Shown here: positions 1 through 11,470 of the stretch, in pieces
How the letters are laid out: each line of letters starts with the position of its first letter
How positions within the stretch are numbered: the first letter of the stretch is position 1
Source of the DNA: Parus major
Taxonomy: Eukaryota > Chordata > Aves > Passeriformes > Paridae
Length of the DNA stretch: 64,000 nucleotides
Assembly (NCBI RefSeq): GCF_001522545.3
Contig: NC_031774.1
Location: 47,375,423 to 47,439,422, forward strand
Direction of reading: 5' to 3'
Made by a program: the position numbers and the translations under genes
The notes under the pieces: model-generated
Database searches by the model: none
What the model saw: the letters and a program-made list of their open reading frames with translations, nothing else
What the model was told of the DNA's origin: nothing

Positions 1-3000
1 GCAAGAGCTCAAACAGCACCTGCTCCCACAAACATCCATTTTGTAGACAACATGAACTGGCTCCCTTCATCCTTGTCCAGTCCTGGTTTTCCCTTGGGAA
101 GGAAAGCAGTAGCATTCACATTAATTTTGGGACTCAGACTAATAGTATTTAACTCACATACTAGTTCCATTGAAGTGAGCTGAAATTATTCACTTGTGCA
201 GAGATCAAATCTCTTGAGAAGCCAAAGAAAAAATAAAGTCCTGCTCTTAATAAATACTAGAAACATCCAGACTCCTTAAGCAGAGCCATTTTTAGTAATT
301 AATTTGCTATAGATGTAGCCAGCTGATTTAAAGAGTCAGATTTATTCTGATTAAAGCATTTACTTCTATGTCAGCAGAAGGAAAATTTACTGCCTCAGGA
401 AAACATAAATGTCAAATGTGTGCTTGAATATACAGAGTATGGTAGATAGAAAGAAGATGATGTTTTCACAGGTCATGTGCTTAAAGGTCAGTAGGGTTAA
501 AGAGTATTTTTTTTGTTGTTTTAAAGCTGCCATACATGAAGAAGGAGCTGTGCAGCTGAAGGGAAAATGGCAAGACGGAATGTGCTCTAATGTCCACGGG
601 AAGAGAGCAGGCACTCAAAAGAGGCACACACATACAAAAAATAGCTGAATTTGCCTCAAGACCCATAAAGAAGACTTTTATATAATATTGTTCTGGTGCC
701 AGAACTACTGTTTTTCTGTTCCAATGCACATTGGCACTTTTGCTTTTTCAGACAACAGTAACCATAGGTTACTTCTCCTCACAGACTTGCAAGTCTAACA
801 TCACTATACTTGTGTGAAAAATTGCTACGTCCAAACCAATTCTTATCCAGGGAGAATTCCAGTCTCCAGAAGACTAAGCCAGGAATATTTCACCTGCACA
901 AATGCAGTGGGGACGTTGGAGAGAAAATATTGAAATAAATTGAAACCAACCTCTTAGAGCCAGTAACTCCTGTTGGAACTTTGGGAGCAGTACTGGAGCT
1001 GTGCCCATCCTGGACCCCTGAGGATGCCCAGGATGCTAGCACAAGCCCAGCAGCAGTGACAGAGGGCTCCTGCAAGAGACTTGTGTCCTTACGGAGTGGT
1101 GTCTGGAAGCCACCTGTATTTAGGCACCCGAATGTCTCCCTAAATAATTCTAAGAACGTGAGTTTTAAAAGCAGAAATTAGTACAGAGCCTGCAAAATTC
1201 AGGCAACTATAGACAGAAACATGAATGGGACAATGACTTCCTGGATTTTGTGTGTTCTGGAGACCAGCTCTCACTTTCTCACCACAAGTGCTATCAGGGG
1301 CTGAGATGCTGCTCTGTACTCTCTGTGACTTCAGGTCTTGTCCTGCCTGGGTTGCTGCTGCTGGCTGTGGTCTGTTCTGAGAGCTCTCACCCAGCACCTC
1401 ACAAGAGGTGTGCTGCAGGATGAGGCCATTAGCCTGTATTTACATTGCCTGGTAATGCCATCAAACACTCTACTTCCAGTCATTAGCAATCCATCCCTCC
1501 TGCCTTTCCTCTCCCTGAGGAAGTGCTCACAGAACCTGCCACATGGATTTCTGTTTTTTCATTATTGTTGTAGTCTCCCCAGTTTATCTTGCTCTTTCGT
1601 GAAACAACAAACCACAGATACGGTTTCAACCCAACAGCCTGTTTGCAAGAAGCTAACCATCCAGGAGCATATCCTTCCCACATTCTTCAAAAGTTCACTT
1701 AACATGATTCATTGCTTTATTCTTTGCTCGAAGCATGTTTCACTTACATTAATAATATTTTACCTTTCACTTACGATTCAAACACAAAAGTGGTTGCCCT
1801 TCTCTAAATGATCGTACGCATAAAATATTACAAGACTATCACTTTCCAAAGGTCAAATTCTCTCATTTCCCTTAATTAGGATTCAAGATTTTTCAACAAT
1901 AAGCTGTTGCTGCAGAAGTATAGCTCCTTTATGTTTATTGATGCACATCTCTGCTTTTTCACTTTGCAAAGAGGAAAAAGGAAATGGTTTTAAGTGGGAT
2001 AAGTACACTTTTTTCCTACACAAAATTAAAAAAGGAAGTTCCAGATATGGAGGAAACAGAAGTGATCAGATTCAGTAAGAATTTACACACAGAGTCCTCA
2101 CTTTTTGAAAAGTTTATCAGTCAGTCCTTCACACTGAAGTGGTATCAGCATCTGCTCTTCTGTGTCTCATGTGTCTGAATATACAAGTCAGAGTTCCTTT
2201 CTAATAAAGTTCCAGTCATTAAATGGATCTTCTCACACGTAAAATGGTGTGTGAAATGGCAATACCAATATCTGGACTCCTAAGTAATTTTTTAATGTTA
2301 TTGTAAGAGCAGACTTCATTTTGTGACTGATTAAAATAAAGGGTAATAGTTAATTATGAAACCATACCCTCATTTTTTAGATAATACCTGAAAGGAAGTG
2401 AGTTTTGTCTGGAGTGAAAAAGGTGTGTTAAATCAGCCAGCCTGTCTGAGAGGACAAAGAAACATAGTGAGCAGTGTGATTTCCTGTAACATGATTTTGC
2501 TACAACTAAATATAAAAATCTCACATAACAGGAATCATACCTTTTGTGTCCCACAAGAACCCTCCTAAGGGGCCAGAGAAGAAGTTTATAAATGTGCTCT
2601 TGCAAAAAATGTCTACTTAAAAATTAAAATTTAAGAATGGAGAAAAGAACAAGCAGTCCCCACAAAATGTAACATCTTATTAAGAAATTTTCTTTATGAA
2701 ATGCTTATTTTTCTGATTTCATGTGTATATATGTTTCTAATATTTCCTCTAAGCTGGCTGTGCTGCAAGTAAAGGAAGCTTTTGTGCTTTGGTTACACAC
2801 CTTGACTTCAGGGTCTAGGCTAGATGCCCACCTCTGTTGGGTGTGTCCACCTGTGTGTCCATGAGCAGGTGATTTCACTCTTCCCATGTCTTAGTCAGTC
2901 ATTTGCAGGATACCTGGACTTTCCTGCTACAGCCCCTGGTGTAACACCACCGCCACATCTGAGGAAAAAGTGTCTGTAAAGTGGGGCTTGGACCTCGTCA

Positions 3001-3602
3001 GCAGTTCAAGGCACAGCAGCCCTTTATCTTCCAGCCTTGCAGATGCTGGTACCCTCAAAAAGCAAAGTTCTTGCTGATGAGGTGTTGGGTGCAGATTCCT
3101 AACACCAATGCCAGCGCTCTGTTTGGGAGCTGCTGAGGGCTTTCTCAAGGTGCAGAAGGCTTCTTGGGCACTGTCCTGGCATTTGACTCCCTGCTCCCAC
3201 CTCCAGCCCCACATTTCGAGGTTTCCAGTCCCACTGAAGAGATGACTCAGCTGCCTGTGAAGCTGTGTCAAAACCATGTCATTTTACAGCCTAATGTAAA
3301 CCAGCCCTGTCTTCAATTTACCTTCGTATGCCAGCCAGAAATGGTGCCAATTCTGATGCAAATCAGAATTCTGAGTCACTCACTCATTAATTTCTAGGTA
3401 AAGGTTTTAGGTGCTTTATAACTTTCCTCAAATTCCAATTCCCCCAGATTCCCAGTCACTTTGTCTTCTTTGAAGTCCTTCCAGGTTTTCTAGGTATTTT
3501 TGGTAGTAGGGTATCCAGCACTGAATGTAATTTTTCTTCCCTATATATTTTCTAAATCCTAGCTCTTAAAGCATTAGGGGTTTATGTGTGTGTATATATT
3601 CT
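1..3602. other. Noncoding single-copy DNA
   Basis: No gene, known repeat or RNA is recognisable. Open frames here (up to 157 codons) lack any family resemblance, start context or splice partner. Confidence 0.6.
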
Positions 3603-3636
3603 ATTATGTATTATAATATATCATATAATACATAAT
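3603..3636. repeat. Perfect AT-rich inverted repeat (13-bp arms, 8-nt loop)
   Basis: The left arm ATTATGTATTATA (3,603-3,615) is exactly complementary to the right arm TATAATACATAAT (3,624-3,636). Only T/A steps and two C/G pairs are involved, so it may be a cruciform-prone AT palindrome or a degraded small inverted-repeat transposon. Confidence 0.8.
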
Positions 3637-6109
3637 GTGAAGAATTTGCCTTCCTATCAGGGATACCGGTTTTACTGGGAGAAAAATATTAGCAGGATTT
3701 CATTTTGATTCTCCAGCTGTTTTTTCTTTAAGGTTATTTATTTTTTATTGGTGCCCCAGTGAATGACTAAAATATAAACTAAGTTAAGACTTAACAAAAC
3801 ACCAGGACGATTCATACAAGCATAAAATTATATTGGTCCAAATTTTTCTGAACCCTCTCCAGAATGCTTTGAGTTTACCAGAGAGATTTCAGGTTGCCAT
3901 CACAAAAGTGCAAAACCAGACTGAACATTCACAGATATCCAAGTTGCCAGTGCCATTTCTCCAATCAAGGGAAATGCCAAGCTTGGACAGAGGATGAACA
4001 ACAGCAATGGTCACAGTGCAACCTCAGTTTGCAAATCTGAGAAAATCTTTACTTCAGGCCAGTGACATTAATAATGGACTTTCAACTAATTTCAGTGGGA
4101 ATTAGCCCTTGTATACACAGACGAGAAGTGTTTATATCAGCAGATATCCTCTAAACTGTGATGGCTAACACACATTGACTCAGCAGATGTGAGCGCCTCT
4201 GTAAGAAAGCTGTGCCAACATGTATAATGTAGGTGGTGGAAAGGCTTAAGGAGAGATACTTCAGAGAGCTGAAGAAATAGAGAAAAGTTTTACATGAGAT
4301 ACACACTTCAATTCTGAATACCACAGATTCCTTGATGATTCTGTGCAACCTCCTTAGTCTGTCCCTGGATTTTCTGTCAAAATCAAAGTCTTCCTCACGT
4401 TTTGCTAAGAGGAGAGCTGTAGGATCCAGTCTTTTCTGACTGTGACTTTGATTGCTGTAATAACAGTAATTGATTTCAGTGTCTTTGTTTCTGCGATAAT
4501 TTGTCAGCATTTTGGTTTTTCTTGTTTGGACACAAAACTTTCCACCTTTACTGCTTTTTTACCAAGCGAGATGCCAGCAAAGACCCCTTGCTTGTAGCTC
4601 ACATCCAGCTGGAAAGAAGGGGATCCACAACTCCACAAAGAAAATGCCAAGGAAAGCATTTTGGGTGTGGAGAAGTGCTGGAAAGCAGACACTGCCCCCG
4701 AGTTCCATTCACAGACAGAACCAGCCTCATCCTCACACCAAGAGAGCATGCTGCTGGTGGCCTGGAGCTGCTATCAGCTGTGCTTTGGGGATGCCAAGCA
4801 ATGAAACCATTCACCACAGCACAGACCCACAGAAGATTTCCTGCACTGCCCAGCACACCCAGAATAACAACAGCTTGCTATAAACTTGTTATATGAACCT
4901 GGAAAAGGACTTAACAAACTTAACAATGTGTTTTAAGATAGTAGTATTTCATTTTCCAATTAGCTGGAAAAAAATTCTCTGCTGTCCCACACCTTGTGAA
5001 ACAGCCTACCTTAAAACTCACGCTAATTTTGCACTGGTGTAAATAACAGCAGAGAGTAATTAAAAAAAAAAATTAAAAAATATAAAAAAAAGATAAAAGA
5101 TCACTCATTACCAGGATGAAAAGGGCTGCAGGGATCAAGTTCTGTTGTTTAGGTTGAAAGTCTTGTCTCTATACTAGAGAGAGCAGATGGATGCTGCTGG
5201 AAACATCCAGGAGATCAATCCATGCTGAGCTGGCTATGTTTTCTGAATGCAGGATTTGAAGGTTTTAAGCAATTACATCTTAAAAATCCCACTTTCCTTT
5301 GCAAGCTACGCAGTTACATACTATTGCAACCCACCCTGAAACTATTAAGCTAAAGTCAAGAAATAGGAAAACATGAGGACTTTTGAGTAGTGAGAATTTG
5401 CACAGGGAATCAAAGAGGTTTCAAGTTCACTTAGTGCAGATGTTTCTATAATTGAGACACACTAGAAAAATGCATTAATGCACAAATCAGTCTTTCCTAC
5501 AGTTATCTGAACCATAAAAAAATGTCCATAGCCAGGATATAATTCCCTATTAAATCCTATAGGATACTTTAAAAAAATAACATAGGTTCTTTTTTTCCTA
5601 TTAAACTCTTCAGGATTTTTTCAGTAGGGGAGTCCACAGGGAGCACAAACAAACCTAAAATCTGTTGACCAATTCACGCCATAACCCCATTTCATACACT
5701 TGCCCACAGATACTAAGGATCTGAATTTTAATGAGGCCAGCTAAGTGCAGCTGGTGACCTGAAAGATTTATTACTCCCATTTAAACCAGTAAGACTTCCT
5801 TTGGAATTGGCTGGAGCTCCCTTTACTGTACGTGCCCAGCCATCCCTCCAGCCCAAGCACAGAGTCCTGCACGCCAAGGCAGGAACTGCACCTACACCTT
5901 TGCTGCTGATGCAAAACACGCAGCCTCACAGGGAGAGGGAGAGCACGGAGCCTCACAGGCTTTGGACTTCTCAAAACTGTAATGCCTGAAGCATTCAAAG
6001 GAAGGAAAATGTCTAGGACAGCTCCGAGGCAACCTGACAAGAACGTTTTTTCTGATCTTTCTAAGCATGACATAATCGTCTGCTTTTAGTGTCCAACACA
6101 TATAAATAG
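3637..6109. other. Noncoding DNA with one A-rich tract
   Basis: An A-rich low-complexity tract lies at about 5,058-5,100. The rest shows no repeat family I recognise and no credible gene. A 119-codon minus-strand frame at 4,151-4,510 has no recognised homology. Confidence 0.55.
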
Positions 6110-6830
6110 AACTGGCATGTTCTTCTCAGCAATAAACTGCAGCTCCCTACCCGAATCGGCAGGAACCAGCTGTACCCTGCTGTAACATCCTTGAGGAAAG
6201 ATGCCTTTGGTGGAAGTCTAAGCCCCCAGGAGTGGCTCCTACCTGCAGGTTACACATCTGTTTGCTCCCCGAGACCCCGCAGGCACACAGCCTCCTGCTG
6301 TTATGCTAAATTGAAACAAAGATCTCCCAGCCTCAAATCCAGAGGTCAATTAAGATTATCAGGTGCTGAATCCCAAACATACCTGTTTGCCCGGGAATGC
6401 TCCTCTAAAAGAACAGCAAACACTACTTTTTTTTTTTTCTTTCCATCCAGACTTGCCTTGATTGCCTTGATGGACTGAAATAACGATACAAACAAGAAGG
6501 AAATTGTGTATCTCTTTATCTCGGCCCAGCAGGAGGCAGATGGATAAGTATGAATAACAAATTACCTTGCAGTGGTTTCCACTAATCAGCCGCAGGGCTG
6601 GGCTGGTTTAGCGTGAAACCATTCTTAGCCTTTTTTGACAGTGCTGGTTCAGGCGCTGGGCAGAGGACCCTACCCCCCTAATTAAGTACCTGAAACAAAT
6701 TGAAAACAGCTGTGAATAATTAGACAATTTAAGTGCTGTTAAGAAGGAATAATTTTTGTAGCCATCGTAATAAATCTTATGCTGTCCGAACCCATACATT
6801 TTATGTGAATTTTTTTCTGCTGGTGGGTTA
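6110..6830. promoter_or_regulatory. Candidate conserved noncoding element A
   Basis: This repeat-free, balanced stretch carries several homeodomain-type cores (CTAATTAAG at 6,678-6,686 and ATAATTAG near 6,718-6,724) and an AACAAAGA SOX/LEF-like site at 6,315-6,322. A T-run lies at about 6,427-6,439. The texture resembles vertebrate developmental enhancers, but conservation cannot be seen from one sequence, so this is inference. Confidence 0.3.
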
Positions 6831-7959
6831 GTGCATTACTCATAAAGAAACAGTATCCCTTTTGTTTTGATTGGGCCTGCTTAATAACAAAAGAGCATAT
6901 CACTAGAAGTGGAAGTGTGATGACAAAGAGAATAGCCTTTACTTTTCCTAATTTTCAATCGTTGTGGTTCAAATCCTGTGTCAGATTCCTGGCATGTGAG
7001 TTTGGTGAAAAAAAAAAAAAAAAAAAGAATTCTTGATTTGCACTGTAAATAATATGTGAACCTAAGCTACTTAACATTTTTTTAGATTTCTCTGGAAAAA
7101 TACATATCAGGAAAATACTTAAAAATTCAGCAACTGGCCCATTAGCTTTATGTAGTAGATAAGTTTTTGAAGTATTAACTAAAACCTAGGGAAATCTATT
7201 TTTCTCTGAAATTTTCCACCTCCTTTTTCAATCTTCTGACTTGTCTGGAATTTAGTTGAAGTGTTTCACAGAAACTAATTTGCAGATGGGGAGTTTTCAT
7301 CATGCACTGTCAAACTATTCAGGGCCTGATTCAGCAACCCATAACTGGCTTTATTATAAATTAGTGCTAATAATTTAGTGAATAACTAAATTTATATTTA
7401 ATTTTATGCTGTGTATAGCTTTTCTGAAAACAATGTGTCTGCTCACTCACTTAATGGCAATGGCATTCTTAAGTCTTTGTGGGAGCCAGGCTTTGCTTGA
7501 ATAATGGAATTACCTGTAAACAGAATATGGAAGGAACTTGATTATTTAGAAGCACGGTTTGGCTTTACTGCTATCTTAGAATGACGTACTAAGAATTCCT
7601 CTGTCATTTTGGTGGGCTTGCATCATGTAATTCCAATCTGGACACAGATTCTGAACACACAGTTTTTTGAGGATTCATGAGGTGTTGTTTTGTTTTTCTT
7701 ACATTTTCAGTGAAAGGAAAACGGATCTCACTGTGCCAGCCATGTCTTCACAGTAGTGCAAACCTGCCAGCAGAAATGATGCTGTGAGGGAGCACCTGAT
7801 GCAAAGTACTTGGTTCTGCACTCCAGTGGCCTAGACTTAAATGCAAGGAGAGGAGACAAAGTATTGTGCAAAGCCTCAGAAAATGAACCTTATGTGTAAC
7901 TTTTTATTTGGTTTTTTTTGTTTCTTTTTTCTTTTTCTTGATTCTGCTGCTTTTCTTCT
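6831..7959. other. Noncoding DNA with a 19-nt A run
   Basis: A homopolymer of 19 A lies at 7,008-7,026. I see no poly(A) signal just before it and no target duplication, so I do not call it a retrocopy tail. Nothing else is recognised. Confidence 0.55.
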
Positions 7960-8565
7960 GTACTTTTCTTCACCCCTGGATTTCTCAGTCCCCTTTGGGC
8001 TGAGCTCCTTTGGGATGATCCTTCACTGGGAGCCCCGCTTATCTTAATTCTCTGGTTCAGAGAAAACTCCCAAGCTCATTAGGATCTTGTTTCTCATGTT
8101 TATTAGGATGTTATCACAAAACTTGGCAGGTCTCTCCAGACTATCTGCACAAGTTCAGTTCACCTCAACCTGGCTCATTTTGCTCTGATGGTACAAAATG
8201 GCCTTGTGGCTCACTTTGGCTTTGAAAGCACAAAATGGCCCTGAACTACACAGTTTTTTTATCTTTATACTCATTCTTATCCAATTAACAGTAGACACAT
8301 ATATTATTTTTCTTAATGACCCAATGACCTATCACCTGTGTGCTGCACCATGGCATTTTCTATCCAATCACCCACTATTACCCAAAAACCCCTAGAAGAA
8401 GAACATGAAGAAGAAAGAAAAAAGAAAAGAAACAACAGTCTAAATCCTCCATCTTGCCTTCTGCTTTCTAAACTAGCTTAAACTCTAACTTTTTCACCCA
8501 GTGATTTAAGAAAAGTCTCTAATCTACACACTCACACTTTTAGCTTTTTCTATCTAACTTCAACA
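7960..8565 (-). mobile_element. Endogenous-retrovirus-type LTR (solo LTR or fragment)
   Basis: Read on the minus strand, the block begins TGTTGAAGTTAG at 8,565. It has a TATA-like TATAAAGA at 8,262-8,269 and an AATAAA at 8,099-8,104, the order expected of U3, promoter and R/U5. The text resembles songbird ERVL-type LTRs known to me, but I cannot name the family. The downstream edge is uncertain: LTR-like or adjoining internal sequence seems to run to about 7,960 or slightly lower. No gag, pol or env frame adjoins it. I could not pair target-site duplications. Confidence 0.55.
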
Positions 8566-9729
8566 GTTGTTTTCATGTATCACCATGAAAACATGTTCAT
8601 AAATTTCATGTTGTATGAAATTCAGTGTTCTTCTGGATTTCAGAGCTAGGTATCAGAAACAAGGGCACACACTCTGTGTTTCAGACTCCAACACTTATGA
8701 AGGTGGTGGGAGTGGGAGTAAGGGTGGAGATCTGTTTTCTTGATAGTATGTGGCTGGCCTCATAAGGCAGCAGGCAGCTCAGCCCTGGCTGCACACCTTC
8801 CTGTACCAGGTCCTAGGACTCTTCTCTGTGCTCTCCATCTGCCTGCACATGAGATCTGTGGCAGTGGCTCCTGGACCTGAAGCTCTCTTTATCCTTGAAA
8901 CTATTTAGCCAAGGCCCTGGGGGGCATTTCTTCAACTCTGAATTACCCTTTTTATGCCCAAATTAGCATGACTTCATCAGGATCTTGCTACAGGATGACT
9001 CCTTACCAAGCTTTCCATGACCCTACTTCTGCCTTTACATTAGCATTTGGATATTCTGCATGTGGGAGCAGTGGCCCCACTGGGTTCAAGTGTGTATGAG
9101 GAGCTGAGATTTAAATTTCAGATGTTGTATCATCTGACTACGTGCAAGAATTATAAATCTGTGTTGTACTAAAATGTATTTTGGAAGTTGGTTCGAAAAA
9201 TCTGGGATGCCACAAAAACAGGGCAGCTGTGCTGAGCCAGGGCAAACACTTCCATTACTGAAGTTATTTACAACATTCAAGTTCCTTTAGAAAAAATAAA
9301 AAGGAGAAATAATTATTTAGGTTCTAATAATACTTTAAAAATAGTAGCACTGTAAATACACTATCCTTAATTTTCCACCCTTCAGTTTTAATTCACCTAT
9401 TTGCAAGCACATGTATGAATTTCTTTTTTCAAGAACAAAGATTGAATGTCTTGCCCAGAAAATAGATGCAACACTGACAAGGAAGGAATGAATAGATTTC
9501 CTTTGCATCCAGAAGAGCAGAGGAAATATCAGCAGAGACATACCTATCTATTCATAGGTGCTTCTCCTCTTTCCTTCCTGACTGCTGCTTTCTTTGGAGA
9601 ATTAGTGAGTAATGAAGATCCCTAGTGGTTTTCTAATTTTGGCCTAGGATGCAGAAGGAGTTTACAGTGGCCAAAAGAAGAATTTGGTGTTTCAACAATA
9701 CATCCTTTGGCAACACTGGGTTCAAGAAG
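8566..9729. other. Noncoding DNA, nothing recognised
   Basis: No gene, repeat family or RNA is recognised in this stretch. Confidence 0.5.
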
Positions 9730-9856
9730 CATATGGGCAATGCTCTCAGGCACATGGTGGGTGGGATTCTTGGGGTGTCCTGTGCAGGGCCAGGAGCTGG
9801 ATTTGATGATCCTGATGGGTTCTCTCCAACTCAGCATACTCTATGATTCTGTGATA
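9730..9856 (+). mobile_element. CR1 LINE, short 3' end fragment
   Basis: The sequence has the CR1 3' untranslated text (GATGATCCTGATGGGTTCTC) and ends with tandem copies of the terminal octamer (TTCTATGATTCTGTGA-like). Plus orientation. The 5' limit is approximate. Confidence 0.75.
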
Positions 9857-10099
9857 ATCAGTTCAGGCAGGAGTCATCAGTCACATCCATGCTTGGGGCT
9901 TGCTGTTAACCCCAGGGATGACTTCTGGATGGGTCAGTGCAAGTCTTTGAGGGCAGACAGCCAGATTCAGAGGGAAGCAGATGCAAATTAAAACCAGCTC
10001 CTTTGGTTCCTGTTGGCCTTGATGGAGTTGCAGTAGGGAAGAGGCGGTTTTGGTCAGAGAAGGAAACGCCTGCGTGTCTCCCACCAGCAGCACCTCAGC

Positions 10100-11470
10100 T
10101 TCTCATTCCATAAAATGCAGCTAATAGTTCCTTACTCTGTACATGGCTGCAAGGCTTAATCGACTGAGGTTTATAAGGTGCTTTAGGAGCCTTGACTGCA
10201 AGTTGCTGCAGACTTGCTAACTACATTATTTCAAAATAAAATAAACACATTTTATACAATCAAAAGGAAACGGGGGAAAAAAATTCACCACCCCTTTCTC
10301 CCCTCCAAGTCAGCTTCTCAGAACTTCTCCAGTGTAAGTTACACTGCGCTCCTTGCTCAAGGTTTCACAAATAGACATAGCTGGTTGGCCAAGAGATTTT
10401 TTTACCCTGGTGTTTATAATTCCAATTGGTGTAAAATTTCCTGATGGTTAACACATCCCATTACAGACACTTTTGAATGAATGACTCATTCCCAAATAAT
10501 TGACTAGCTTTGTAATTTGGGAAGTAAAAATCACATTTATGAGTCTCTGGGGGGAAGGACTATAATGTTGTGCATAAAAAGTAGATAAATCATAAAACCT
10601 GATTTTTTTTTTTTTTTCATTTGTAAAAGCTTCCATTAGCCTTTGTGTGCACATTAAAGCAATGCCCTCTAAATATGTGCAGCTGCTTTAAATCACTGGT
10701 ACATTTTAAAATCAAGTCTTTTTATATCATGATGTTAAAATTACATGTTGGTTACTGTAATTCTGTCTTGTTTTTTGTGGGACATCCTTGGATCAAATCT
10801 GCTTCTGGGAAAACCTCTCCCTTCACACTAAGTTTTCTAATCCCTGTAAGCAGAAGCCTAAGCATTTTGCAGCCAGTGGAAATGGTGTTTATCAGGTAAA
10901 CAAGGAAGACAAACAGAAAGGACCAGTCAGTGCAAATAGGGCCCCATCCTCACTTAGCAGATGCATGACTTTTAGACTGAGGTTTCAAATAAATGTGCAA
11001 TGTGATTCTAATGGGATTTGACAAGGGCTTTTGATGGCTGCAAGGCATATCTATTATTATCTACAGAATATTTAGTTACAAATGTAACCCCCAAAGGTGG
11101 TACTGAAACTACATAATATCTAAACTCCTGAATGAAGTGGCCATGCCATTTGCCTTTCCTTTGCAGTCTAATAGTCCCATACACCTTTATGCTAGCAAGG
11201 CCTTTTCCCACATTTTCAGAGTACTGTAAATTAGTTTAGTATGCTTGAAAGAACCTGTAATTGTAACTGCTCTTGTTGACACATCAGCTTGATGCCACAC
11301 AGAGCACGACTGGGACCATATCCTTTGGTTTTGCAGCTACAGTGCATTTCAAGTGCTTGACAGGTCTAGCGCTAAGATGTTCTGAATTAGATTTGAATTA
11401 CAACCGCTAAATGCCCTTGTCAAAGCTTGTTATGCCTGAAAGTAGCCATATACATTTAACTGACTATTCC
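10100..11470. promoter_or_regulatory. Candidate conserved noncoding elements B (10.1-10.76 and 11.2-11.47 kb)
   Basis: Two repeat-free stretches have AT-rich homeodomain-like and forkhead-like cores (AAATAATTGACTAG near 10,494, ATAAATCATAAAAC near 10,587, TGTAATTGTAAC near 11,256). A 15-nt T run at about 10,603-10,618 interrupts the first. They look like neither CR1 nor LTR. Their function is inferred only from texture. Confidence 0.25.

Noticed and set aside
1338..1811. 157-codon plus-strand open frame
   Set aside because: No family resemblance, low-complexity Ser/Leu content and no splice or promoter support; within chance for this length of DNA.
2860..2910. Weak MIR-like text around GAGCAGGTGATTTCACTC
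   Set aside because: Too short and diverged to separate from chance.
4151..4510. 119-codon minus-strand open frame with a charged middle part
   Set aside because: The charged stretch looks protein-like but matches nothing I know, and the rest reads as random.
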